A stretch of DNA of 64,000 nt from Ruminococcus gauvreauii (GTDB taxonomy: Bacteria > Bacillota > Clostridia > Lachnospirales > Lachnospiraceae): NCBI RefSeq assembly GCF_025151995.1, contig NZ_CP102290.1, positions 1,426,001-1,490,000 of the forward strand, read 5' to 3'. A model generated the notes under the pieces. It ran no database searches. It was not told where the DNA came from and worked only from the letters and a program-made list of their open reading frames with translations. Both the position numbers and the translations under genes were made by a program. Position 1 is the first letter of the stretch, and every line of letters begins with the position of its first letter. Below, piece by piece: positions 1 through 9,204 of the stretch.

Positions 1-921
1 AGACAGAAAAAAATTCTCTGTGCTCATAGCCAGCAGCAGTGTATTGCAGATGACTCTGACGCGGCTCTTAGGTATCGGAAGTATTGTTGCCACAATACTC
101 CCTGCCAACATGGCAAGACCTGAGACCATATTTACCATGCCATAGGCATTTTCACCTCCTCCATCTACCGATAACAGCATCGCAGGAAGCGCCGCGTTAT
201 ACATGGAGGCAGTGAGGTTGATCGCCGCCAGAAATAGAATCAGATCCAGAATACCCCGGTTATGTTTTAAATACCGCAGTCCGGACTTTGCCGCCTGCAG
301 CACCTTCTCTTTTCCCTCTTCCGCAGGTTTCATATCCGGAACCTTTATTCCAAACAGCAGTGTACCGAAGGCCAGGCCAAAAGTGGTCAAATCAACCGCG
401 ATCACCGTCTGAATATTCGTAAATGCCAGCAGCCCGGTTGCAATGACCGGAGTTAAAATGCTGGTCAGCGAACTGGAAAACGTCCGCATTCCGCTTACCT
501 TCTGATAGTGCTTCTTAGGCGTCAGCAGGCTGACTGTCACATCAGCTGCCGGCTGCTGGAAAGTATTCATCAGACCATTCAACGCATTCAGAACGTATAA
601 ATGCCAGATTTCCAGATTGCCGGTCTGCAGCAGTACCAGTACTGCCACTGTACATCCTGCTGCAAAAGTATCGCTTGCCAGCATGATGACTTTTTTGTTC
701 CAGCGGTCACTGAAAGCGCCTGCAAAAATACTCATCAGCACATAGGGCGCATAAGAGCAGACGGACAGCAGAGCGGTCGTAAGCGCCGACCCCTTATCCT
801 GATAAGACCAGATGACCAGTGCGAAATTCGTCATTGAGCTTCCCAGAGTTGATAATGACTGCGTTGACCATAGCAGCAGAAAACTTTTCAGTTCATGAAA
901 TGTAGATTTAAAATTTTTCAT
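1..921 (-). CDS. MFS transporter, drug-efflux type (3' end outside window)
   Basis: The gene runs off the left edge; 307 codons are visible. The ATG at 921 follows an AAAGGAG ribosome site. The N-terminus MKNFKSTFHELKSFLLLW leads into alternating hydrophobic segments, with the MFS loop motif DRWNKK after TM2 near residue 74. The layout matches the MFS_3 group of H+-coupled exporters that includes macrolide efflux (Mef-like) proteins. The substrate cannot be read from sequence. It lies downstream of the dehydrogenase gene in the same direction, but a separate promoter and structured leader (963-1089) suggest its own control. Family call is sure; the macrolide link is only by family resemblance. 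Confidence 0.85.
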   Translation of the reverse strand, partial: MKNFKSTFHELKSFLLLWSTQSLSTLGSSMTNFALVIWSYQDKGSALTTALLSVCSYAPYVLMSIFAGAFSDRWNKKVIMLASDTFAAGCTVAVLVLLQTGNLEIWHLYVLNALNGLMNTFQQPAADVTVSLLTPKKHYQKVSGMRTFSSSLTSILTPVIATGLLAFTNIQTVIAVDLTTFGLAFGTLLFGIKVPDMKPAEEGKEKVLQAAKSGLRYLKHNRGILDLILFLAAINLTASMYNAALPAMLLSVDGGGENAYGMVNMVSGLAMLAGSIVATILPIPKSRVRVICNTLLLAMSTENFFLS

Positions 922-962
922 TTTGACTTTGCTCCTTTGTTTCATTAAATCAGCAGGAAACA

Positions 963-1070
963 GCAAAGTCTTATGGGCGAAATTTATCGGATCACTCTAT
1001 GCAAAATGCCCACTTCAGACTTTGCACAGAGCTGCAGCAATGCATAATTTCATTTTCACACATTCCTCCT
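963..1070 (-). promoter_or_regulatory. Attenuator-like leader with short ORF upstream of the MFS gene
   Basis: The minus strand has AGGAGG at 1070-1065 followed by an ATG at 1053 opening a 12-codon frame (MKLCIAAALCKV, stop at 1017-1015). The end of that frame lies in an arm that can pair two ways: GACTTTGC (1018-1025) with GCAAAGTC (963-970) perfectly, or 1020-1031 with 995-1006 (about 10 of 12 pairs). A second ATG at 1063 sits too close to the ribosome site and would give a 23-codon frame. Competing hairpins over a leader peptide before an efflux gene are the usual plan of drug-induced attenuation. This is inference from structure. Confidence 0.4.
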
Positions 1071-1083
1071 GTCATTTTGCCCC

Positions 1084-1089
1084 ATTATA
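1084..1089 (-). promoter_or_regulatory. Extended -10 promoter for the MFS leader
   Basis: On the minus strand TATAAT is preceded by TG plus one base, an extended -10 element. No good -35 is seen at 16-18 bp. It lies just beyond the stop of the upstream dehydrogenase gene, so the MFS gene can be read apart from the sugar operon. Confidence 0.5.
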
Positions 1090-1106
1090 ACATGTACAAC
1101 ACATTT

Positions 1107-2261
1107 TTAAAACCTTATCACAACCTTCATACTGTCTTTCGACATGCTCGTCAACACTGCCTCTTCCGCCTTCTCAACCGGAAACTGATGACTCACAAAT
1201 CTGGCCCACGGGAACAGCTCCATCGTGCGTTCCATCATCTCCATGTGTGCCTTGTAGGCGACATGATTGTGGTTACACATGCCGACGATCCTTAAATTCT
1301 TAGAACAGATTTCATGAATGTTGACGGGCACAGAACCGCAGTCCACGAAATTCCCCACTTCCAGATACATGGCTGCCTTGCGCAGCATTCTCAGTCCCTC
1401 ATTTACCACATACGGATTCCCCACACATTCAACGCCGATATCAGCGCCTCTGCCATGCGTCTCCTGCATTACAATATCGACGCGCTCCTCCTCTGTCGTT
1501 TGCTCCACGTTCAACCCGATGTCTGCACCAAATTCTTTTGCGAGGTTTAGTTTATAATCGGAGATATCCGTGACAATAATCTTACCCGCCCCCATCATCC
1601 GCGCCTTGATAACATGTGCCAGACCGATTGGGCCTACGCCCTGGATCACAACCGTATCATTGTAGTTGAAACCTTCCAGCGAAAATGAGTTAAATTCCTT
1701 AGCCTTGTCAAGGGCCGACGTCACACACATGACCTCAGAGAGAACCGCCATATTATCCGGCAGTCCGTCCGGCACTTTGTATAACCGGGTACCCGGTTCG
1801 ATATAGATGTATTCGGAGCATCCCCCGTACAAATGCTGTCCGTAGTTACAGGAACGCATATTTCCGTAGCTGAACAGCATATGTTCACACCATGGATATG
1901 TGGGGAAATTTTTACAGTACCAGCATGTCCCGCACACAACATCCGGGCACATCGTGACTCTGTCTCCCGGCTTTAAAATATTGCCGTCAAAATCAAGGGT
2001 TCTGGAACCCAGTTCGTCAATCTCCTCGATGACAAATACATTCTCATGTCCCTGAATAATCGGGTACGGAATATCAATTTCATTTTTGGTCCCTTTATAC
2101 TGGACACTCTCACCCTTGTAGCTGTGTTTGTCCGTGCCGCAGATTCCCGCCATGACCATTCTGCCTATGGCAGCGCCCTTTCCCAGCTTCGGATAAGGAA
2201 ATTCTCGTATATTCATTTTCCCCGGTTCTTCAAGGACCGCTGCTTTTACTGTTCTTTCCAT
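1107..2261 (-). CDS. Zinc-dependent MDR alcohol/polyol dehydrogenase
   Basis: A 384-aa medium-chain dehydrogenase. Catalytic zinc ligands are Cys41 in GICGTDKH and His72/Glu73 in GHEN. A structural zinc lobe has cysteines at 110, 113, 116 and 125. The Rossmann motif is GVGPIGLAHV. I chose the ATG at 2261, which follows GAGAGG; a longer frame upstream has no ribosome site and runs into the regulator gene. By family it oxidises a secondary alcohol of a sugar or polyol with NAD(P)+. It is clearly paralogous to the dehydrogenase at 3282-4442 (near-identical GTDKHSYKGE and GHEN blocks). Last gene of the sugar operon before the MFS promoter. Confidence 0.9.
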   Translation of the reverse strand: MERTVKAAVLEEPGKMNIREFPYPKLGKGAAIGRMVMAGICGTDKHSYKGESVQYKGTKNEIDIPYPIIQGHENVFVIEEIDELGSRTLDFDGNILKPGDRVTMCPDVVCGTCWYCKNFPTYPWCEHMLFSYGNMRSCNYGQHLYGGCSEYIYIEPGTRLYKVPDGLPDNMAVLSEVMCVTSALDKAKEFNSFSLEGFNYNDTVVIQGVGPIGLAHVIKARMMGAGKIIVTDISDYKLNLAKEFGADIGLNVEQTTEEERVDIVMQETHGRGADIGVECVGNPYVVNEGLRMLRKAAMYLEVGNFVDCGSVPVNIHEICSKNLRIVGMCNHNHVAYKAHMEMMERTMELFPWARFVSHQFPVEKAEEAVLTSMSKDSMKVVIRF

Positions 2262-2283
2262 ATTTGCCTCTCTTTCCGTCAAG

Positions 2284-3195
2284 TTAATAGGCCGCTTCGG
2301 CGCCTCCTTTGGAGGACACCCGGAATTCACTGGGCGAAATGCCCTTGGCCTTTTTAAACTGAATATAAAAGTTATTGATATTGGTATACCCTACTTTCCT
2401 CGCAATGGCACTGACCGGCATATCCGTCTGAAGCAGGAGTGCATGTGCCTCTCCGATTCTCCTGGAAATCAGATACTGTATGGGCGCCATCCCGAAGAAG
2501 TTTTTAAACTCATGAGAGATGTAATGCGTACTGAAATACAGATCGGCTGCAATCGTCTCCAGTCTTATATTTTCCGCATAGTGCTGGTCAATGTAATCCT
2601 TTACCATATACGGCACAAGGTTCTCACTGCTCTCTCCAGCCTTGTTTTCATCGGTGTACTTTTGCAGATTCAGGGGATAGATATAGTTCAGGATCACGCG
2701 CAGGACAAACATGATGGTGTCAAAACAGCGCATGCCTGATTCAAAATCGCCCTTTACCGCCTCCGCTCCGATCAGCTCAAAGCACTTCCGCAGCATCTCG
2801 CTGTAATCAAAACAGTTAAATACCGGTGTGATCGGAGTGGGCAATATAATATCCCTGTCAAACGGCGACAGGCATATGTCGGTAAGACCGATCGACACCT
2901 CCGAAAAGGGAATTTTGCTCTGCCGCTCGGCCCTCACGATCTTAGGGTTGAACACCGTCAGATGATTCCTGCCGGCCCGGAAGTTTTTATTTTCAATCTT
3001 GATCTGGTTCTCTCCCTCCAGGATAAAAGACAACACTCCAATATTTTCATACATATGGAATGTATGCTCCCAGTCATGCTCCTGATCTGCGATAAATATC
3101 CATGCAACCTTCGGCACTTCAACATTTTTAAACATTGAATAGGATCTGAAATCATACTGGTACTTTTCGTATTGATTCATCGGGATATGTATCAT
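2284..3195 (-). CDS. AraC-family transcriptional regulator
   Basis: A 303-aa protein with an N-terminal cupin-like sensor half and a C-terminal pair of AraC helix-turn-helix motifs over the last 100 residues (LETIAADLYFSTHYISHEFK and VSAIARKVGYTNINNFYIQF). The ATG at 3195 follows GGAGGG; upstream in-frame codons lack a ribosome site. It sits between two paralogous dehydrogenase genes in the same operon, ending 22 bp before the next start, so it probably controls this sugar cluster in response to its substrate. AraC sensors of this layout usually bind sugars. Confidence 0.92.
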   Translation of the reverse strand: MIHIPMNQYEKYQYDFRSYSMFKNVEVPKVAWIFIADQEHDWEHTFHMYENIGVLSFILEGENQIKIENKNFRAGRNHLTVFNPKIVRAERQSKIPFSEVSIGLTDICLSPFDRDIILPTPITPVFNCFDYSEMLRKCFELIGAEAVKGDFESGMRCFDTIMFVLRVILNYIYPLNLQKYTDENKAGESSENLVPYMVKDYIDQHYAENIRLETIAADLYFSTHYISHEFKNFFGMAPIQYLISRRIGEAHALLLQTDMPVSAIARKVGYTNINNFYIQFKKAKGISPSEFRVSSKGGAEAAY

Positions 3196-3281
3196 TTGCG
3201 TCCCTCCAACATTTTGGCAGCAGCCGAAGACACAGCCCAAAATATATGGTGCCATGCCTTCGGCAGCTCTCACACAGATGA

Positions 3282-4442
3282 TTATTTATTTCCGCATACT
3301 ACTACTTTCATAGAATCAGGTGCCATAGATTTCACGATCGCTTCCTCTGTCTGTTCCAGCCCGTAGTGATGGCTGACCATCCGCTCAAACGGAATCCTGT
3401 CTGCAAAGTTTACCATCATATCCATCGCCGGTGTAAATGCATTGTACACCAGGCTGCTCTGTCCGATGATCCTGATGTTTTTAGCACAGATCAGGTGCGG
3501 GCTGATGGAAATGTCTCCCGCATCCACAAAGTTTCCGGGCTCCAGTACCATACCGCCCTTGCGGACGTATTTCAGGCAGTCAGCAAACATCTGCGGCCTT
3601 CCCACACATTCGATCACGACATCGGCGCCTCTGCCCTTTGTGATCTGCTCGATAAATTCCACGCGTTCTTCGACCGTCGTTCCAGACACATTGTATGTAT
3701 GCGTGGCGCCGAATTCCTTCGCCAGATTAAGTTTCCAGTCCGAAGTATCCATGGCAATGAGTTTTCCTGCACCCAGGATGTGAGCCTTGATCAGGTGTGA
3801 CATGCCTAAGGGACCAACACCGATGACAACGACGGTATCATTTACCTGGAATCCCTCACCGCTGAATGAATAGAATTCTTTTGCCTTGTCGACATTCCAT
3901 GAGCAGGACATAATCTCCGCCAGCATCGCACACTCATCAGACAGCTCTTCCGGTACCTTGAACACGTGTGCCCCCGGCATAATATAGCAGTATTCCGAAA
4001 ATCCCCCAAACAGATGCGGGTAGGCTTCGCAGGAAAGTCCGTTCCCATAGAGTCCCTGCATATGCTGGCACCAGGAATAGCCGGATACATACCTGCACTC
4101 ATAGCATTTGCCGCAGATCACATCGGGCGACCAGGTGACTCTATCTCCGACCTTTAAGATTTCACCGTTAAACTCGAGGTTTTTCGCTCCTTCTTCATCG
4201 ATTTCTTCGATGATGCCCACATTTTCATGCCCCTGGATAATCGGATACGGTACGTGAACCTCATTCTTCGTTCCTCCGTACTGGGTGTCCTCCCCCTTGT
4301 ACGAGTGTTTGTCTGTCCCGCAGATACCGGACATGATCATCTTCACAACAGCTGCACCCTTTTGTGGTTTTGGATACGGAAAGCTGCGCAGTTCGTACTT
4401 TCCAGGCTCCTTCAAAACCATCGCTCTTACATTTTCAGGCAT
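3282..4442 (-). CDS. Zinc-dependent MDR alcohol/polyol dehydrogenase
   Basis: A 386-aa MDR dehydrogenase with Cys41 in GICGTDKH, GHEN as the next ligand block, a four-cysteine structural zinc lobe (ICGKCYECRY plus WCQHM) and a GVGPLGMSHL nucleotide-binding loop. Two ATGs lie 6 bp apart after AGGAGG; the second (4442) has the better spacing and is used here. About half of its residues match the paralogue at 1107-2261, so the two may act on related or epimeric polyols, or on successive steps. It follows the sugar-binding lipoprotein gene in the operon. Confidence 0.9.
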   Translation of the reverse strand: MPENVRAMVLKEPGKYELRSFPYPKPQKGAAVVKMIMSGICGTDKHSYKGEDTQYGGTKNEVHVPYPIIQGHENVGIIEEIDEEGAKNLEFNGEILKVGDRVTWSPDVICGKCYECRYVSGYSWCQHMQGLYGNGLSCEAYPHLFGGFSEYCYIMPGAHVFKVPEELSDECAMLAEIMSCSWNVDKAKEFYSFSGEGFQVNDTVVVIGVGPLGMSHLIKAHILGAGKLIAMDTSDWKLNLAKEFGATHTYNVSGTTVEERVEFIEQITKGRGADVVIECVGRPQMFADCLKYVRKGGMVLEPGNFVDAGDISISPHLICAKNIRIIGQSSLVYNAFTPAMDMMVNFADRIPFERMVSHHYGLEQTEEAIVKSMAPDSMKVVVCGNK

Positions 4443-4517
4443 ATTCATTCCTCCTAATTATAATGTTAAATTTTTATCGTGATGCCTGTTTTAAGAAGCC
4501 TCACGGTAATTTCTCAA

Positions 4518-5576
4518 TTAATCCGCAAGCTCAGGACTGATCGCCATTGTACACGGTGTGTAGATGGTCTTTTCCACTTCCTCGCCATTCAAAACCGCAA
4601 TCGCCGTGTCGAGCGCTGTCGTTGCCATTCCCGCCGGGTCCTGAACGATCGTTGCCGATAATCTTCCTGCCTCTACCGCCTCTACCGCATCATCGTTACC
4701 ATCGAGTCCGACGACAATGATCTCGCCGCTCTTTCCTGCTTCCTCAATTGCCTCTACCGCTCCGAGCGCCATCTCGTCGCACGCTGCAAACACGAACTTC
4801 AGGTCCGGATATGCCGTGAGGAAATCCTGCGTCACGTTATAGGCCTTGGACCGCTCCGCATCTGCGGGCTGATGAGATACATACTCAAAGGTGTCCGGCA
4901 GCTGATCCATAAATCCGTTGACACGGTCGACGCCGGCAGAAACTCCTTCCACCAGTCCGAGTGTCGCGATCTGGCCGCCTTCCGGAAATTTTTTCGCCAG
5001 CCATTCTCCGCCCAGTTTACCGGCATCATACTGTGCCGTTCCGACATAAGAATAGTAGGAGCCTCCCTGGGCCTCAAGGTCCTCGTCATTGAGCGTATCA
5101 TTCGTCAGCACCACCGGAATCCCGGCATCGTTTGCCTTTTTGATCGTAGAATTCAGCATAATGTCGTCACACGGTGCAAATACGATCGCATCCACACCGG
5201 AAACGATGAAGTTCTCCAGAATCTCAATCTGGCGTGTCACGTTCGTCTCAACATCCGGTGCCTGGAATACCAGCTCTATCCCCTTCTCCTGACAGTACTC
5301 TTTCGCCGCAACTTCCATCTTGCCAAAGAATGGGCTGAACATACCCTTTGTCGCAAACCCAATTGTCAGCTTTTCGCCGGATGCCGCATCCACTCCGGAA
5401 TCACCGCCGTCGGCTTTCTTCTGTTCGTCCGCATTCTTATCATCCTCTGTCTTTGGAGTTTCCTCGGGCTGGTCTGTCTTTGCAGCATCGTCCCCCGCAG
5501 GAGCCTTCTCCGCCGAACATGCCATGCAGCTAAATCCCAGTAACAGCGCAAGTAACAGTGCAATCATTTTCTTCAT
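4518..5576 (-). CDS. Ribose-type sugar ABC transporter substrate-binding lipoprotein
   Basis: A 352-aa lipoprotein. Its N-terminus MKKMIALLLALLLGF is a signal peptide with a lipid-attachment cysteine at 17 or 20, followed by an acidic Ala/Asp/Glu linker. The mature part is a periplasmic binding protein type 1 fold (RbsB/MglB family), with ENFIVSGVDAIVFAP and a DGNDDAVEAVEAG hinge region. It should hold a monosaccharide or polyol on the outer membrane face and pass it to the permease at 5627-6583. The ATG at 5576 is best spaced from AAGGAGA; another ATG 6 bp upstream is too close. The ligand is not predictable. Confidence 0.93.
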   Translation of the reverse strand: MKKMIALLLALLLGFSCMACSAEKAPAGDDAAKTDQPEETPKTEDDKNADEQKKADGGDSGVDAASGEKLTIGFATKGMFSPFFGKMEVAAKEYCQEKGIELVFQAPDVETNVTRQIEILENFIVSGVDAIVFAPCDDIMLNSTIKKANDAGIPVVLTNDTLNDEDLEAQGGSYYSYVGTAQYDAGKLGGEWLAKKFPEGGQIATLGLVEGVSAGVDRVNGFMDQLPDTFEYVSHQPADAERSKAYNVTQDFLTAYPDLKFVFAACDEMALGAVEAIEEAGKSGEIIVVGLDGNDDAVEAVEAGRLSATIVQDPAGMATTALDTAIAVLNGEEVEKTIYTPCTMAISPELAD

Positions 5577-5626
5577 TTTCATTTCTCCTTTTCTTTGGAT
5601 TTTTAAATTTAAGCCTTCCCGGCCGG

Positions 5627-6583
5627 TTACCTTGTTTTTCTGTTTTTCTGAACGTCGATGAGAACCGATATGACGATCACGAGCCCTATCACAAACTCCT
5701 GGAAATACGAGGATACGTTCAGCAGCGTCATCCCATTGTTGATGACCCCGACGATAATGGCTCCGATGAGGGTTCCCCAGACAGAGCCGACGCCTCCCTC
5801 CTGGCTGACACCTCCGATTACGCACGCAGCGATCGCATCCAGTTCATATCCGTCTCCGGATATCGGCTGGGCTGCATTCAGTTTCGCCGTCAGGACATAG
5901 CCCGCGATCGCAGCCGTCAGTCCGCTTATCGCGTAGGCAATGATTTTATAGCGATATACATTGATCCCGGTAAGCCTGGTGACCTCCTCATTGCCTCCAA
6001 TCGCATAGATATAACGGCCCAGTTTCCGGTAACGGAGTATGTAAAATGCAGCCGCCATCAAGATCAGCATGAATATAACCTGAACGGGAAATCCCGCGCC
6101 GGTGATGGTTTTGGTCCCGATCCAGCGGAATGTTCCGTTAAAACCGTTGATGGTTTTTCCTGCTGTCAGAGTCAGCGCAATTCCTCTTGCCATATTCATC
6201 ATGCCGAGTGTACTGATAAACGGAGGCAGTCCGCCCTTGGTGATAATAATCCCATTGATGATCCCGCAGATGATGCCGACCAGCAGACAGGTAAGAATAC
6301 TCAGAAACACACTTCCGGTTGACACATACACGACCCCCATCGTCGTGGAGGACAGTGCTAGCACAGATCCCACCGACAGATCGATACCCGCCGTTATGAT
6401 AACGAATGTCATACCGATTGCAATGATAGCATTGATACTGATCTGCTGCAGTACGTTGACGACATTGCCAACCGTCAGAAATACTTTCGATGTGAACGCC
6501 AGTATCACGCACATTCCGATCAAAACAAACAGGGTTGACAGACGGCTCCAGTCAAATTTCTTATTAAATGCTGCTTTCTTCAT
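5627..6583 (-). CDS. Ribose-type sugar ABC transporter permease
   Basis: A 318-aa integral membrane protein of the RbsC/MglC family (BPD_transp_2), with about eight to ten hydrophobic segments. The conserved block GMTFVIITAGIDLSVGSVLA near residue 60 is typical of the family, as is GGVSQEGGVGSVWGTLIGA near residue 260. It forms the homodimeric channel between the lipoprotein (4518-5576) and the ATPase (6594-8090). The ATG at 6583 follows TAGGAGTG and lies inside the 3' end of the ATPase gene, so the two are likely coupled in translation. Confidence 0.93.
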   Translation of the reverse strand: MKKAAFNKKFDWSRLSTLFVLIGMCVILAFTSKVFLTVGNVVNVLQQISINAIIAIGMTFVIITAGIDLSVGSVLALSSTTMGVVYVSTGSVFLSILTCLLVGIICGIINGIIITKGGLPPFISTLGMMNMARGIALTLTAGKTINGFNGTFRWIGTKTITGAGFPVQVIFMLILMAAAFYILRYRKLGRYIYAIGGNEEVTRLTGINVYRYKIIAYAISGLTAAIAGYVLTAKLNAAQPISGDGYELDAIAACVIGGVSQEGGVGSVWGTLIGAIIVGVINNGMTLLNVSSYFQEFVIGLVIVISVLIDVQKNRKTR

Positions 6584-6593
6584 ATGTTCACTC

Positions 6594-8090
6594 CTATCTT
6601 CCGCTGGCATACTTTAAAATTTCCTCATCGGTACGATCCGGTACGTTGTCAAGACACGCCGTCAGCTCCCCCTCGTACATCACATACAGCCTGTCGCTGA
6701 CGCCCATACACTCCGTAAGCTCCGAAGATACCATGATGATCGCCTTACCCTGCCTTTTCAATTCATTCATAATCTTATAAATCTCAACTTTCGCCCCCAC
6801 ATCGATCCCCCTGGTCGGCTCATCAAAAATAATAATATCCGCATTCTTGTTCAGCCACTTTGCGATGACAACTTTCTGCTGGTTCCCTCCGGAAAGATTC
6901 TTCGCCTTCTGTTCGATGGACGGTGTTTTAACATGCATACTGTCAGCCAGCTCCTTCGCATTCTGCTTTTCTTTTTTATAGTCAATTCCAAACCAGCTCA
7001 TCGTTTTATCGAGGTTTACCAGCGCAATATTGTCCCTGAGACCAAACCACTGAATTAACCCCTGACTCTTCCTGTCCTCCGTCAGAAATGCGATGCCTGC
7101 ATCACACGCACGCTTGCAGTTCCCAAGACGTACTTTCTTCCCCTTTACATAGATCTCCCCGGAATCATAAGGATCGGCGCCAAAAACGGCACGCATCAGC
7201 TCCGTCCTTCCGGCCCCCATCAACCCGTACATTCCCGTAATCTCCCCGCTTCTGGCGAAAAAGGAGATATGTTTTAGCCGGCTGCCCTGACAGAGATTCT
7301 TTACTTCAAGAAATTTTTCTCCCGGTTCGGCCTGTACTCTCGGATAATATTCCGGCAGGTCACGGCCTACCATCAGTTTGATGATCTCATCGATGCTGGT
7401 ATCCCTGATCTCCCGCGTTGTGACATTCTCACCGTCGCGCAGGATCGTGATCCGGTCTCCGATGCGCATGATCTCCTCCAGCCTGTGTGAAATATAGATG
7501 ATCGCCATCCCGCGGCTCTTCAGTTCCCCGATCAGGCGAAACAGGCTGTCAACCTCCCTTTTGGTCAGGGCTGAGGTGGGTTCATCCAATATCAGTATGT
7601 CTGAGTCGAATGAGACAGCCTTTGCAATCTCGACCATCTGCATCTCACCCACGCTGAGCGCGGAGACTTCCGCCTTTTCTGAAATCGTGGAGTTGATGGA
7701 ATCAAGCAGCCGCCTCGCCTCCTTGTTCATCCTGTTCCAGTCAACAGTCCCTCCTCTTTTTCTCGGCTGGCGGCCGAGAAAGATGTTTTCAGCAACAGAG
7801 ATGTTGCCGAGCAGGTTCATCTCCTGAAACACGATGCTCACACCCCTGCGCCGCTGTTCCTCGATGTCTGCGCAAACGATCTCCTCCCCTTTCAGTACCA
7901 CACGGCCGGTATAATTCGTGTTCACGCCGACCAATACCTTCATAATCGTCGATTTACCGGCGCCGTTTTCTCCCAGCAGCACATGCACCTCCCCGCTGTT
8001 CGCAGAAAAGGAAACCTTGTTCAGCGCCAACACCCCCGGAAATTCTACCGTGATGTTCTCCATCGTTAAAATGCATTCTTTTTCTGTCAC
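6594..8090 (-). CDS. Ribose-type sugar ABC transporter ATPase (double cassette)
   Basis: A 498-aa protein with two fused ABC cassettes as in RbsA/MglA/XylG. The first has Walker A GENGAGKST, signature LSVGEMQM and Walker B ILDEPTSAL. The second has a degenerate Walker A (GLMGAGRTE), signature LSGGNQQK and IIFDEPTRGID. Such proteins power one homodimeric RbsC-like permease, with the second site usually weak in hydrolysis. The start is a GTG at 8090 after GAGGG. It overlaps the first bases of the permease gene region. Confidence 0.94.
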   Translation of the reverse strand: MTEKECILTMENITVEFPGVLALNKVSFSANSGEVHVLLGENGAGKSTIMKVLVGVNTNYTGRVVLKGEEIVCADIEEQRRRGVSIVFQEMNLLGNISVAENIFLGRQPRKRGGTVDWNRMNKEARRLLDSINSTISEKAEVSALSVGEMQMVEIAKAVSFDSDILILDEPTSALTKREVDSLFRLIGELKSRGMAIIYISHRLEEIMRIGDRITILRDGENVTTREIRDTSIDEIIKLMVGRDLPEYYPRVQAEPGEKFLEVKNLCQGSRLKHISFFARSGEITGMYGLMGAGRTELMRAVFGADPYDSGEIYVKGKKVRLGNCKRACDAGIAFLTEDRKSQGLIQWFGLRDNIALVNLDKTMSWFGIDYKKEKQNAKELADSMHVKTPSIEQKAKNLSGGNQQKVVIAKWLNKNADIIIFDEPTRGIDVGAKVEIYKIMNELKRQGKAIIMVSSELTECMGVSDRLYVMYEGELTACLDNVPDRTDEEILKYASGR

Positions 8091-8139
8091 CTGGCCCTCA
8101 CTTCCTTTCTATTTTTCACAGCTGTCAGCACAGACGCTC

Positions 8140-9195
8140 TCAGCTGTCTCCCTCATAAGTCCACCCATGCCTGAAAATCACCTTGATCCCCTCCCGGTTC
8201 CGGCAGACCTCAAAAGCTTTCTCAAACTCCTCCAGACGGAATTCATGGGTGATCATTTCATCCAGACTTAATGCTCCGAGTGATGCGATCCTCAGGGCAT
8301 TTCTGTAGGAAACAGCTCCCCCGTACGGCCGCAGATCCGGGTCACTGTACTCATGAAATCCCCAGAGCCCTTTGATGTTCAGACATTTTAAAGTCACCTC
8401 ACTGAGGTTCACACTCACTTTCTCCTGATTGTATACCGCAAAATTTCCGATCTGACCGCTCTTCTTAACCATGGCTATCGCCTGGTTGATCCCTTCCTCC
8501 GAGCCTGTACATTCAATCACCACATCCGCTCCGATTCCGTTCGTCAGTTCCATCACCCTGCCGGTCACCTCCTCATCGTTATAAAAGAAGTATGTCGGCC
8601 CGATTTTTTTTGCCATTTCCACCCTGACACCGTCGTCTTTAAGTCCCGTGATCACTGTCGCCCCCGGGGATCTCAACTTCACTCCCTGCAGGAGCATCAG
8701 GCCGATCGGACCGCTTCCCAGAATGACCACAAAGTCCCCGGGCTGAATGTCCAGCGTCTCCGTCAGTCCCTGATAGATGACACCCGCAACGATCTCTATC
8801 ATAATGGCTTCCTTCATGGAAATATTATCCGGTATCCTGAAAACCTGATTTTCGGGCATCACCACGTATTCTGCATGACACCCGTTCACGTGGTCATTTC
8901 CCATCGTCCCCTCCCTCGTCTCAAGGCAGCTCACCACCCGGTCTCCGGGCTTTACTCTCCTTACATTTTTGCCGACCGCTTCGACTACCGCAGAAAATTC
9001 ATGTCCGATGATCAGTCCCTCTTCATATGCCCTGTAGTCATCCTGATAAATATGTACATCCGTTCCGCAGATGCCAGATCCCCATACACGCATCAAAACA
9101 TCGTCATCCCCTGTCTTTGGAACCGGAACATCCCAAACCTCCATATTCCCATACCCTTTCCGGGCTTTTACCAACGCTTTCATCGTTTTCTGCAT
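8140..9195 (-). CDS. MDR dehydrogenase lacking the structural zinc lobe
   Basis: A 351-aa sorbitol/threonine-dehydrogenase-like MDR protein, first gene of the leftward sugar operon. Catalytic ligands are present: Cys43 in GICGTDVH and His65/Glu66 in GHEF. The Rossmann loop is GSGPIGLMLL. Where relatives carry four structural-zinc cysteines, this protein has a short loop with only Cys90 and Cys105. The ATG at 9195 is 9 bases from GGAGG and preferred; the ATG at 9204 touches the ribosome site. Only distantly related to the other two dehydrogenases of the operon. Confidence 0.9.
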   Translation of the reverse strand: MQKTMKALVKARKGYGNMEVWDVPVPKTGDDDVLMRVWGSGICGTDVHIYQDDYRAYEEGLIIGHEFSAVVEAVGKNVRRVKPGDRVVSCLETREGTMGNDHVNGCHAEYVVMPENQVFRIPDNISMKEAIMIEIVAGVIYQGLTETLDIQPGDFVVILGSGPIGLMLLQGVKLRSPGATVITGLKDDGVRVEMAKKIGPTYFFYNDEEVTGRVMELTNGIGADVVIECTGSEEGINQAIAMVKKSGQIGNFAVYNQEKVSVNLSEVTLKCLNIKGLWGFHEYSDPDLRPYGGAVSYRNALRIASLGALSLDEMITHEFRLEEFEKAFEVCRNREGIKVIFRHGWTYEGDS

Positions 9196-9204
9196 GTCCG
9201 ACAT

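Noticed and set aside
4872..5543. A 223-codon plus-strand frame opposite the sugar-binding lipoprotein gene
   Set aside because: It is a mirror of a well-supported gene on the other strand, with Cys/His/Arg-rich composition typical of antisense frames.
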